Assembly: GCA_022497155.1 (NCBI GenBank)
Contig: MU385792.1
Span: forward strand, 62,001 to 126,000
Source of the DNA: Whalleya microplaca
Lineage: Eukaryota > Ascomycota > Sordariomycetes > Xylariales > Xylariaceae
DNA: 64,000 bases
Direction of reading: 5' to 3'
Shown piece by piece: positions 1-10,470 of the stretch. Position 1 is the first letter of the stretch, and each line of letters starts with the position of its first letter. The notes beneath the pieces are model-generated. The model did not search any database. It was given only the letters and a program-made list of their open reading frames with translations, and had not been told where the DNA came from. A program made the translations under genes and the position numbers.

Positions 1-431
1 CATTGAGAAAAGCTCATGGTGTAATATTCTGCACTGGGAAACTGTACTTCCATGTTGGATATATGAAACAATTGTACTTCGCATCGAAACAGGCCTAGAT
101 TCGCTAGTTACTAGTAAGCGACACTTTTTTACATAACATAGTCGGCCCTACTAGCCATTTGGGCTGTTCGCCCGAGTCAGAGCCATTGAGCAAAGAGAAG
201 AGTCAATCACGCAATTTGGCTCCACCGGAAATTTTCAAGGCGCGTTCGTCACGACACAATGCATTTAAATATGACCTCGCGGCATTGCGCATGCAACGTG
301 ATGAAGTCCTCATCCCTGAGATCTGCTGCTCTGTTCCCAGAGTCCGTTGTGCTTTGCGACAGCCCCAGTCGTTTGTTGTCTTCTCCGTGACGGTGTAGCT
401 CGGTAGAAGAGGAAAAGAAGCATCACCGAAC
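1..431. other. Upstream region of the UNC93-like gene
   Basis: No convincing gene is seen. A short frame at 159-398 has no recognisable content and overlaps the likely promoter and 5' leader of the transporter starting at 432. The leader just before the start is purine-rich (gaagaggaaaagaagcat), as is common in fungal 5' UTRs. Confidence 0.4.
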
Positions 432-1925
432 ATGGCGTTCTCAACTTCGGACCACACGGCCACGCCCGAGAGCCTCGAGGCAGCCGGTGCCCAAACGCCC
501 TTTAAACACTCCATCTTCCGCTCCGTGCCCTTCCAGATCGCCGTCGCCTGCGGCGTCTCGTTCACCGCGCCGGGAATGTGGGATGCGCTGGGCGGCCTGG
601 GCGCCGGCGGTGCCGCGGAACCGTATGCCGTGTCGGCGGCGAACGCGCTGCTGTACGGGCTGTTCGCGATAGTGTGCGTGGCCGCGGGCGCCATCAACAA
701 CCGCATCGGGCTGCGCTACGGCCTCGCGCTCGGCGCCATCGGGTACCCGCTGTACGGCGCGGGCCTGTACACCAACAACGTCAACGCGACCACGTGGTTC
801 CTACTCTTCGGTAGTGCGCTGTGCGGTATCTCGGCCGGCTTCTTCTGGGCCGCTGAGGCCGCCATCATTATTGGGTATCCGAGTCCCAAGGACCGCGCGT
901 TCTACCTCGCCGTGTGGCAGACCGCGAAGGCGGCCGGTCCCATCGTCGGCGGTGCGATCAATCTGGGTTTGAATGCGCAGAGGAGCACGGCTGGCAGTGT
1001 GGGTCGTGCGACCTATATCGTTTTCATTGCCATCATGTGTCTCGGTCTGCCTATTGCTCTCTGCCTCAGCCCCGCAACTAAGGTGTGGCGCCGGGATGCG
1101 ACGAGGGTGGTCGTGCGCAAGGAACCGACATGGGGTGCCGAGTTCAAGGCGGTCTTCACGCTGTTCATATCACGGCGCATCCTCTTGCTGCTTCCGGCCT
1201 TTTTCATTAGTTACTTCTATAATGGATTCGTCAGTACTTGGCTCACGACATATTTCACGGTGCGCTCGCGGGCCTTCTCATCCTTCTTCACAAACTTCGC
1301 GGGCATCTTTAGCTCGTTCCTCATCGCGACGCTGCTTGACAACCAGAAAGTTCACATCAAGACGAGGGGACGTGTCGCGTTCATAGCCATCGTGACGATC
1401 CTCATTGGGACCTGGATTTGGGCCACGATCTTGCAGAAGCAGTTCTATGACGCGCCTGAGGCGCCTGTCTGGGATTGGTTCCGCGATGGATTCGGCAAAT
1501 CGTATGCGTTGGTATTCTTCTGGCAGTTTGGTGGACAAGCGTTCCAGCAGTTCCTATATTGGCTTGTTGGGCAGTACGCCACGGACTTATCGTCTCTGTC
1601 GCATCACACGGGTATTTTGAGGGGCGTGGAAGCCCTGGGGCAAACAGTTGCTTGGGCGTGAGTAAATATACTTTCTACAACTGATGACTATGCCCACTAA
1701 CACATCATCTCTAGTATGCAATCCGAGGGAAATGCCAACCATTTCGTTAGCATCGGCCTCAACTTCGGTATTACTGTCCTTTGCATCCTGCCTACGTGGA
1801 TCGTGCTCTCGGAGCTTGAGCACAGCCACGAGGTTAAGGTCACTGAGATCCAAGTAGCCGTTGATGGCACTGACAAACAGAAAGACGTGATACCTGCTAA
1901 AGAAAACGATGTTCACGAAACATAA
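432..1925 (+). CDS. UNC93-like (DUF895) major-facilitator membrane protein
   Basis: Two exons, 432-1657 and 1715-1925, give 478 residues. The intron (1658-1714) has donor GTGAGT, branch CTAAC and acceptor CTAG; without splicing the frame stops at 1659. The protein matches the fungal UNC93-like family: an N-terminal segment with APGMWDALGGLGAGG, then GLYTNN and FGSALCGISAGFFWAAEAAI, long hydrophobic helices throughout, and a short charged cytosolic tail. About 11-12 membrane segments are expected. Fungal members are uncharacterised or putative transporters of the plasma or organelle membrane; the substrate is unknown. GC content is high through the first half of exon 1, as in a well-expressed intact gene. 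The start at 432 is the first ATG and gives the usual short hydrophilic N-terminus. The family call is firm; the role is not. Confidence 0.9.
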
Positions 1926-2363
1926 CCTTAATGATATAAAGGGACTGCTAAAGGTTGGGGACTGGAAAGACCAAAGGTTATAGGGCACTGGACAGGTAAT
2001 AGAAAGGCAATATATTTGAATGATACCCCATTGAGTAAATCAGTTAATTGTCAAGATTAGAAACAGACGAAGACAACGTTCGTAGCTCGTTATTAAACCA
2101 CTATCCACTGTATGTCAGTAGCAACTCAAGATCGAAAACAATAATCCATCCGTTTGGTATTTTATACAAGGTTAGAATAACCGGTCGCACCTCGATGGAA
2201 GATCCCCAAGGCTGGTGAGATAAAATTTAGCTAGCTTGAACGTCTCCTGGCACTAGATATGTTCTGCTGAGCATCGAAGTGACTGGAGGTACGACTAGGC
2301 GATCGTCCAAGTTATTTAGCCTGAACTGACTAAGACGCTTGAGAATGTCTACAAACGGAAGTT
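1926..2363. other. Convergent 3' intergenic region
   Basis: This lies between the ends of the transporter (+) and the small spliced gene (-). It presumably holds both 3' UTRs. I see no repeat or RNA gene. Confidence 0.4.
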
Positions 2364-2867
2364 TTACAGCGAGTAATTATGGAATAGGCTCAGCATGGTT
2401 TCAAGAGCCTCTAAGCTGTCTATGAAAGTGGGCTTCGCATCCAAGTACTTTCCTTCATCTGTAAGACCACAGGCCTTGCGGGAAATGTCCAAGTAATGTT
2501 CAGCATCATAGCCATCATAGAATGCCATCCTTGGAGACCTGGTAGTCGGCATCTGACGGCCCTTCCCTTTTGACTCTTGCGCCGGAAGCTCAACCTGTGA
2601 GTGCTTTAGGACGGGAGATTCATAGATTTGATAGGATATGCCAGTAGGAACACCTTGAAGAATCTGTGAGTTGAAATGGACCCGAAATCTTTGGCTACTG
2701 CATTAGATCAACTTACTTCCGGTGGGAGAAGGAGGAGGGTCGCTATGCAATTGTAGGTGACGATTCGCCTTGTCCAAAGGGATGTTCTCCCCATAGGGTC
2801 CGAAGTGGATCTTTTCGCCGTCATTCATACGGCGAATATATTTGCGTCTTCTGACGAATTTGGTCAT
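2364..2867 (-). CDS. Unrecognised small protein, two exons
   Basis: Proposed exons are 2717-2867 and 2364-2653, giving 146 residues. The intron 2654-2716 has a consensus donor GTAAGT and acceptor CAAG. The phase (1) joins two otherwise separate open frames, ending ...SPTG and starting VPTGISY. An alternative acceptor nine bases upstream (CACAG) fits the consensus better but breaks the frame. The protein starts MTKFVRRRKY, has a basic N-terminus, a Pro/Ser stretch around residues 43-55, and a C-terminal part with GYDAEHYLDISRK. I do not recognise the family. An earlier exon near 3000 starting MTSKHDFT is possible but does not join in phase. This is the weakest of the spliced models in this part of the window. 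Confidence 0.4.
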
Positions 2868-4203
2868 TCGTTGTGCGAGATTCTTAACACGATGTCACTG
2901 TTTGAACTTCTTCTTCCACTACTACTCACTTTTATATGCCGTTGATTAGTCATATTCAATCATATCAACAGAGATGTCGTACCTGGCAGTGAAATCGTGC
3001 TTGGAGGTCATGTACTCTCAAAGCACCGGCAATGTCTTGAACGGATAGTGTTGTTTTATCACGGGCTTCAACTGTAAAATGCGCCTTCTAGCATTCAGAG
3101 CACGACCAGCCTGTGGTGCGGCAACTGGAGGAGATCCCTCCGTCGCAGTTGTGATACCCCCAGAGTGGTATATCTGACCAAGCTGGTTTAGCTGCATTGC
3201 AGATGTTCGGATTCCCCTATAATGGGTGGAGTTTAAAAATTATTGATACGTAGAGCTGGGCATAGTCAATTGCCATTTGATAGGCTTGGTGAATAGGGGC
3301 AGTGTGGTGTGCATGGTGAGCTTGACCCGTAGCAATGGTTATTAATGTTGGCTAATTCGCCTCCTCAATTAAAGCGCAACGCCCTTCGGGCGTGAGGAGG
3401 CGAATTAGCCAACACTAGTACAAAAAAAAAGTTGATGAAAGATTGATTACCCCGAACAATTGGTCGCTTGATATAAGTAGGCAAAACTCGAGAACTGAGC
3501 ACGGCCCTACTTACGAGTGAGGGTATGTGATACAGAACCCTTGCGAACCTTTGGTTATCAAGACCATTAAGTGCATATGTATCTAGTGGGCGGTAGTATG
3601 CAGGTGAAGTCAGCCACTTCATGCACACGTATCGCATTCCGAACCTTTACGATCTTGTTCTCAGCAGCGATGACGCTGATTTGGCAGAGACGCACCGAAC
3701 ACTGCGCCAGTTACCCGCACAGCATCTACATATTTGGAAGTGACCATGTTGGGAACTGTCGTGGAGCGGCCTCCCAAATGTTTCCGTTGGAATAACTACT
3801 TGATGATTGGTTGTTAGGGTCATCTATTGGTTGGTACCCCGGTAGGGACTCTTATGACTCTTACCGAAACCTCGATTGCAGTGAAAGCCTTCTGCCCTCG
3901 GAAGCTCTAGAATGTTATCAATGCCAGCCGGTGCTCTATTAGGGCAGGTAGTTGTTACCATAAGTTCGCAAATGTTCCAAGCCTTCATTATATATAGGAA
4001 ATGCTTAGTGATGAGTTGGTCTAAAACATATTTACGGTGTAAATAAATAAGTCATCTCGAGTCCCATCTTGCCAAATAATTTATCGGGCAATGCTCTCCG
4101 AACAACATGTTCATAACTTAGTTCCAGTATAATCTACCATCTCTTCCTCAGCTATCTTCTCATCCACTCAGCACTCATAGAAGTTGCTTGAGAACTTGTG
4201 ATC
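2868..4203. other. Intergenic region with a hairpin repeat
   Basis: No gene is recognised. Short open frames (3365-3637, 3571-3795) show no motif and lack splice-consistent extension. The notable feature is the perfect inverted repeat at 3346-3414, listed separately. Confidence 0.4.
3346..3414. repeat. Perfect 22-bp inverted repeat (hairpin)
   Basis: The left arm (3346-3367) reads TGTTGGCTAATTCGCC then TCCTCA. The right arm (3393-3414) is its exact reverse complement. The 25-nt loop contains a small nested stem GCCC-TTC-GGGC. A related hairpin with the same outer GTTGGCTA/TAGCCAAC and TCCTCCT core lies at 43703-43759. Confidence 0.9.
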
Positions 4204-4553
4204 ATGAATCCCCAAAGCTCCACAGCTCCCACAAAGAAGGTATAAATTTACACATCCAACCAGAAATGACTACCTACTAGCAGATAGAGATTGATGGCAT
4301 CCAGCGTGAAGAGACACCAGTTGTTCGGTACCCACATCTCGCCGATGTTCCGCGGCCGCAGTATGGTCCTAAGAAAACCCTCGAGAAATTGCACCAAATC
4401 CAATCTGGTGCCAATGACCAGTACGAGCACGGCAAGAACGTCACGCTCCTTCGATGGGCTGAAGAGAACAAAGATGACGAGCCTTACAATACCGTAAGCG
4501 CCGTCGCTTCATCTTCTGCGTTCTCGCAGAGAAAGGACCAGAGAAGCAATTAG
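4204..4553 (+). CDS. Unrecognised 101-residue protein, two exons
   Basis: Exon 1 is 4204-4239 (MNPQSSTAPTKK) and exon 2 is 4284-4553. The 44-nt intron has donor GTATAA and acceptor TAGCAG and is spliced in phase 0. Exon 2 encodes a hydrophilic protein with a proline-containing stretch (YPHLADVPRPQYGPKK), then HQIQSGANDQYEHGKN and an acidic LLRWAEENKDDE. There is no signal peptide or membrane segment. I do not know the family. A polypyrimidine CTTCATCTTCTGCGTTCTCGCAG before the end could be a second acceptor, but the enclosed 36 nt is too short for an intron and is a multiple of three. The composition looks protein-coding, unlike the flanks. Confidence 0.5.
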
Positions 4554-5670
4554 AACAATAGACCGAGGCACCATTTTGGTTACAGGCGGATATTATAAAG
4601 CATCCAATTTCGCGATGCTGGTTGACCACTGCTGGATATGTACGCTGCTACTATCTTCAACATAGATATACACATTGTAGTTCAAACTCGATGAGCGTTG
4701 AAGCACTTGTATAGAGTTGAACAATTAGCCAGATAGCATGTGAGTATCAACATGTTGCCATTGGCATGCGCATAACAACAATATATATGAGATGGAGACC
4801 GAAGATGGGATAAAGCCTGTGTAAATGTAGCCGCCCACCACGCTATTTGAAACTGTCTCCATACTAGTCCCTTTAGTCTAGGAGTTTATATCAAGTGTCT
4901 GAGAGATGTAAAGCGTCACTTGTATAAAAGAAAAGAAAAAGAAGAAATAACTGGTGTTGTTCGCAAGATGAGAAGCGAAAATAACTACTAGAGCTACCAT
5001 TGATGATCTACCTACGTGTATTCGACTTTCACATTCAAATTTATCGCTTTTGAGCATTACCCATCGACGCACATTTTGACTATCAACAATCCTATTCTCT
5101 GCTTGGACGGTTCTGCTGCAAGATAATCTAACCCTTTGGGAAATGGAGCTACGTGCATCAACCTCACCTGCACAGAGCATTTGCCATCGGTCCGACATCT
5201 TCGCTGCGAGATTTAGACTTCTTCTTTTTCTTCTTCTTCTTCTTTTTAAACTTTTTTCAAAGTTTTTTTTTTTTAATTTAAGGGCTTCCATCGGTTGTAT
5301 TAAACTCAATCTAAACATCGTTCAAATTGACGACATTAATGAATTGGATTGATATGTAACCTTCGAGATTACCCCTTAATTTACTTCTGGGCCCTATGAG
5401 CCCCTTAGATCTCCTATCAAAGCCCAGGTAGATATGTGTGGTGGCACTGACTAAGGGCGGCACGATGTACAATTACTACTATAAAAAATTGATAGAGAGA
5501 GAATGACACGATCAGCTGACTGGAGAAAACCTCTGCAGCTTACTATATTTGAGATTTACGTAAGTAGTAGTTATGTGTGTTCTGTAAGGAGCTCAGTGCA
5601 GCCCGCAGAATCCCTGCTGTGACATTAATCCTTAGATGGGAGCAAGTTGATCTCCTCTGCAACGGCCCCT
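4554..5670. other. Intergenic region with a simple-sequence tract
   Basis: No gene is supported. At 5218-5274 there is a pyrimidine run, (CTT)n followed by T tracts, which is a simple-sequence repeat. The open frames across it (for example 4878-5318 minus, rich in Lys/Arg) are translation artefacts of that tract. Confidence 0.5.
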
Positions 5671-6204
5671 TCACAAGACCTTTGGAATGTCCTTCACCAT
5701 TACGTCGTTGATGAAAACTTTGTCCGTAGTAGCCCTCTCTACCTTCTGATATCCATGATCTTCGTATGACTGCTGCGCAGGCTCGTCCCCCTGCATCACT
5801 CTCAGCCACGCCTTCTTAACACCGCGCCTATTAAGGATTCTCTCGGTCTTGTCCATAAGACCCTTTACAATTTCGTAGCGCTGCATCTTGGGATGGACGA
5901 AAAATCCTTCGATAGAGCCCCATTCTGTTCCTATGTTGCTCTGATCAGGATAGAGGCACGGGTACGGGAAAGGGTTGCGGATCAAAACCAAAGAGAAGCC
6001 GAATATCAGGCCCTGTGAACCTCGTGCCACAGCGATTTCGCTATTTGAATCATTCATATGGTCGCGCAGAATTTTAGGTGTCCATGCTTTCAGTAGGGGT
6101 CCGGCGTTGCTGAACTGAGTGGGTATATATTTCAAAGCCAAGGCGAAAATACCCTCAATATCGCTAGGCAAGGCTAACTCATAACTGATATCGTGCGAAT
6201 CCAT
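5671..6204 (-). CDS. GNAT-family N-acetyltransferase
   Basis: A single-exon gene of 177 residues, the usual size for a one-domain GNAT enzyme that transfers acetyl from acetyl-CoA to an amine. The central strand-helix region (GSIEGFFVHPKMQRYEIVKG, about residues 97-116) corresponds to motif A, although the Q/R-x-x-G-x-G/A loop is imperfect. The end has a motif-B-like segment QQSYEDHGYQKV (about 145-156), matching the family's A..FYE..GF pattern. The first ATG (6204) gives MDSHDISYELALPSDIEGI, a typical beta1-alpha1 start. The substrate cannot be inferred. It stands alone between long non-coding flanks. Confidence 0.75.
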   Translation of the reverse strand: MDSHDISYELALPSDIEGIFALALKYIPTQFSNAGPLLKAWTPKILRDHMNDSNSEIAVARGSQGLIFGFSLVLIRNPFPYPCLYPDQSNIGTEWGSIEGFFVHPKMQRYEIVKGLMDKTERILNRRGVKKAWLRVMQGDEPAQQSYEDHGYQKVERATTDKVFINDVMVKDIPKVL

Positions 6205-7900
6205 CGTGCTAGTCGAGTATGGTACCTCGATTGACAGCGTGATTCAACAGAACTTAGCTATGCTCGTCTTTTGTAAAAACGGCATGAAACCTATTTCTTT
6301 AATATAGTGATGCAATGCTGGCACGGATAGGGAGTTATGTCACGAGTCGGTGTCGCTAGGAGTCTTTTGGGAATGTCGAAGAAGAAGGTCGCTTTGAGAA
6401 GAGCTTAGAGGAGATAGTTGGTTTTATAAAGGCCTGGGTAGTATTGTACATGTCCCAAGTACTGGATTCGATGGTTCTGGGAATGATTGAAGACATCCAA
6501 TGACTTACCCATAGTGAAGGATGACTAAGGAGTGAATTTTGAATGTATTCCTATGTGACGCAGGTTTCATAGTAAGGAGAATATCTTGAGTCACCCAGGA
6601 AACTAATTGTTTACGGAACACCCTTCATTTCGTAGAGATTATATAAACAAGCGGTTGATTTCTCATCCTTTGTGATTGTCTGATCAAATTAAGGCTGCCA
6701 GTCACACTAGGCACGTGAAGTGACACTGCCAAAGTCTCTCAATGTAGTACTCTCATGACAATATTTCCATTGTTAAAAGTCTGTCAATCAGCTTAAGGCC
6801 CAAGTTACTTATAGGAAATTACACACATAAGAGCATCGCTGGCCCGATTACAATATAACTACGAGCAGAGTCATCCCACCTCAAAGATTCATCCAAGTGG
6901 AAGTCCTACTGAAATCATTAGGCGCAATGCCACAATATGTGTTTTTATATATATTTCAACTCATTGCTGTTGTACCCAGATTCATTTAAATGAGTAATAA
7001 TGAGCGTATGATTGCTTGGGGACATGTTTGGGACGAAACAAACACCTTTAAGAATACATGTGTGGCATAATGCAATATAGCTGTTCTATGAACCTATAGG
7101 CCAGCTGACGTATGACGCCATTGGAACTGTTTGCTTCCTCTCATCGAGCTATTCAAGCGAGCACACACTCTTTCAGATCTTTATCTTAATTGCAGTGCGT
7201 GCAATGATCATTTAGGCGCTTCCATGGTCACTAGTAGTTGTTAATAATAATTGTAAAGCTGCCGAGTCTAAGTGATCTCATTTACAGCAGCCCTGGGGAT
7301 CTCATTTGAACCAAAGGTTCTTGGAACAAATGTTACTCCGAGCTCCATTTGTTTGACTTAATTAGGTCCATACCCTAAATACAACCATTATCACTAATCC
7401 GTACAGTAATCTTGAACGCTAAAACAAAACATACAGTCATTTGAACTTGCGTCTTTAGCTACGCCATATATGATAAAGGACATGTTAACATACAGCATTC
7501 ATACCTACTAAAATAAATTATACTATGTATATAGGTAACTGTTAGTCATGATTGGCGCTTATTTTGGTGATAACGGGGATGACTAGGGGTTCATGATCGA
7601 ATGGTCAATTGCGCTATCTACATACAGATTACAGCGGGTCAAGAATCTAGAATTGCCATCCACCAAATGCCGAACTAGAGTACCGCTTTAGCCTTATCAA
7701 CCTTGATTAATTATTCACCAAACGGTGTATTTGTATCCGGCCGTCGTCGGCGATTGTTAATGTCGCATTAATTTCTCATTGGCTCTTAGAGCCAGGGGCG
7801 GGTTAACAGTATGGACTGCAATGCCCCATACACTCACGAACGAAACTCTTTCCGCAACTGAGACCTAGGAGTTGTCTTCAATTCCCTCCAGGAAAACGCA
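6205..7900. other. Long AT-rich intergenic region
   Basis: No open frame of note on either strand over 1.7 kb. The sequence is AT-rich with scattered TATATA runs. The segment 7190-7310 resembles one at 10150-10265 and is listed as a repeat. Confidence 0.5.
7190..7310 (+). repeat. Diverged dispersed repeat, copy 1
   Basis: GTGCAATGATCATTTAGGCGC followed by a CTAGT-containing spacer and AGTGATCTCATTTACAGC resembles 10150-10265 (GTGCAATGATAATTTAGGTGC ... AATGATCTCCAACAGC). The two copies flank the MFS gene in the same orientation. Similarity is moderate and was judged by eye. Confidence 0.4.
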
Positions 7901-9504
7901 ATGGCAAGCGAAAAGACACCGGCAAGCAGCAGCAAGCGGCTTGCGAATGCCCTCAGCCAGGTTATCTGCACGCCATCATGGTTGACATGGGACCCGGACG
8001 CGAATCATGACTTAAGCTGGGGGATGAACATCCTTTTTGGGCTGGTATGTGCTGCCAGAGCCTCAGTCTCGAGGACACTCAATATTTTCTTAAACGCACT
8101 TACTGATGGCATCCAGTCTGCTGGCTTCAGCGTTGCGAATTTGTATTACAGTCATCCTATCCTGAACATTCTCGCGGATGACTTCGGCATCTCCTATGAA
8201 CGTTCAGCGTTGGTACCGACCGTTATACAAGCCGGTTATGCGGGCGGACTGCTCTTCATTATCCCCCTGGGGGATATCGTTCGGCGGCGGCCGATGACCC
8301 TTTCTCTGATCTTTGCAACAGCCATGTTTGTATGCAATCAACCCACCCTAACCCATCTGAAAACGACTTCGCTGACGCGTTTCAGTGGCTCGGTTGCACT
8401 CTCACTCATTCCTTTCCGGCTTTCTTGGGGATGTCGTTTCTTGTTGGCCTGCTCACAGTCACCCCACAGCTCATGTTCCCGCTAACAGTCCAATATGCGC
8501 CCCAGCGACATCGGGCTACGATGATCTCTGTGGTTATGTCAGGTATTGTGTTCGGCATTCTTGTAGCTCGTTTACTCAGTGGAGTTATCACCCAGTACAT
8601 CTCATGGAGAAACGTATTCTGGATGTCATTTGGGCTGCAAGTCCTCATATGGCTCCTCTTGTTCTTCTTCATGCCTGATTATCCCGTTCTACGCCCTGGT
8701 ACTTCATACCCGCGCATTCTATTAAAAATAATCCAACTACCCTTCCTCAAACCTGACCTAACTCAGGAGGCGTTCATCGCCTTCCTCACTATGGGAATGT
8801 TCACGTCTTTCTGGACGACCTTGACGTTTCAACTAGCCGATGTGTTCCAACTATCAACGCTAGTCATTGGACTGTTCGCACTTATCGGCATCTCGCCGGC
8901 CTTTCTCAACCCCGTCATCTCACGTCTCCTTACAGCCCGCCTACATCCCCATGGTACTCTTATCATTGCGCATCTGGTGAGCTTAGCGGCGATTTGCATC
9001 GGCACTTTTGTAGGAACTTTCTCGCTTGCTGGTCCTGTTATTTGGGCATTCTTCGGCGATCTTGGAATCAACACAATCATCGTCGCGAACCGTGTGGCTA
9101 TCGCGAACGTGGATCCTAAAGCACAGAATGCCGTGAATTCGGTCTATATGGTGTTTACATTCTGTGGCCAATTGTTTGGTACCGCTGCTGGGAATGCGCT
9201 CTATGCAAGGGGCGGCTGGACACACTCCGGCGCTCTGAATATCGCCCAGATGATAGCTGGTCTGATTCTCATCGCCCTGAGAGGTCCACACGAGAAACGC
9301 TGGGTTGGCTGGCGAGGTGGATGGGACCTCAGGATCCCTAAGACGGAGGGGAAGACGGAGGAGAGCACTGAGCCCTCTAGGCTGCAAGATGATATTGAGG
9401 CTAATGCAGAGACTAAGAAAGAAGTGGCTACGGAAGATGAGGGCTTGACGGATGTGGATATCGACAGTGGAAAGGGGGGAAAGGAAATAACTCGTCTTCG
9501 GTGA
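7901..9504 (+). CDS. Major facilitator superfamily transporter
   Basis: Three exons, 7901-8044, 8117-8329 and 8386-9504, give 491 residues. Introns are 8045-8116 (GTATGT...CCAG) and 8330-8385 (GTATGC...TTCAG), both phase 0. Splicing restores a standard first-helix motif, FSVANLYYSHPILNILA, and joins IFATAMF to WLGCTLTHSF. The loop GDIVRRRPM between helices 2 and 3 is the MFS signature (G-D-x-x-x-R-R). About 12 helices follow, then a 60-residue acidic, Glu/Thr-rich cytosolic tail. It resembles the fungal drug:H+ antiporter-like MFS group (PF07690); the substrate is unknown. No partner gene is adjacent. Confidence 0.85.
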
Positions 9505-9601
9505 CGTAGAATATATGTGCGGATTTGATGAGAATCAATGTTGTGGATTCCTCTAACAACTATTCGTATCATGTACATATGTTGCTTTGGGCCGGTGTGC
9601 T

Positions 9602-9756
9602 TGTTACGATACGCCCTATAGGGCTGATGGTGGTACGGGCCTACGTATGGCCGACCGCCTATACGTGTATATATGAGGGGCTCTGGCACATTCCTATAGC
9701 TTCAACTTGCACTAATCAAGTAACTATATTTCTCATTACATTGTCCCATATTGACA
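9602..9756 (+). mobile_element. Solo LTR (family A, 155 bp) with 5-bp target duplication
   Basis: It begins TGTTACGATACGCCC and ends CATATTGACA, so it has TG...CA termini. It is flanked by the exact direct repeat GTGCT at 9597-9601 and 9757-9761, the footprint of an LTR-retrotransposon insertion followed by LTR-LTR recombination. A TATATA promoter-like run lies inside. Related copies are at 26580-26738 and 46483-46639, both reversed. Confidence 0.85.
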
Positions 9757-10149
9757 GTGCTAAGTTTGAGATACGCGTGACATCAGTTTCAACCGACACT
9801 TCCCCAAAGATAGATAATACAAGACTTATACGAGGAGTACGAAATAGACATTGGGAATGCTCTTTCAACTGTTTACGACACTACGTGGTGCAGTTAGACT
9901 TATATAAATGCCTATATGAAACGCCACATATATGTTAAGTCATGGGTTCATAAGCTCGCTTACCAATCAGATTCCTAGATACATCCTTGTATTGCTACGT
10001 AGGTATGTATCCATTGGATCGAGGCTTTAATATTAACGACTGAAGTCTGTGTATCACGTTATCACATTGAATGAGTGAGTTCAGCGGGGATAACATGTGA
10101 TATGTCCTGATATGTTGCCTACGGTACTCATATATATGATATATATCAC

Positions 10150-10265
10150 AGTTCCAGTGTGTGCAATGATAATTTAGGTGCCGCCGTGATGAGTCTAGTT
10201 ATTCAAGTAGAATTGTGTCATGGTTCAAGATCTAAATGATCTCCAACAGCTTAGACGACCCCTCT
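10150..10265 (+). repeat. Diverged dispersed repeat, copy 2
   Basis: It is related by eye to 7190-7310. Its leading CAGTTCCAGTG also recurs at about 12530 next to ATTGTTAGTTAGGC, suggesting a third, shorter remnant. Confidence 0.35.
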
Positions 10266-10470
10266 TAAGGCACTATAACTAATACCCCTATTATCGAGAC
10301 ATATATGAATTGGTATGAGTGCTGATCTCACGATCTCTGTCAACGACCTGTTTAGTGGAAAGCCAATTTCTACTTAGCGAGTCCAAGACTGAGAAACGAA
10401 TGTGCCAGAAAATACCTGGAAAGACACATGATTAATCATTACAGAACCCACAACTTTCCTTCTCGAGTCT

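Larger units (their letters stand above)
9505..10470. other. Intergenic region with a solo LTR
   Basis: Apart from the LTR at 9602-9756 and the diverged repeat at 10150-10265, nothing is recognised. It separates two gene 3' ends (convergent). Confidence 0.5.

Noticed and set aside
4878..5352. Lys/Arg-rich and Leu/Phe-rich open frames on both strands
   Set aside because: They come from a pyrimidine simple-sequence tract and have no other coding sign.
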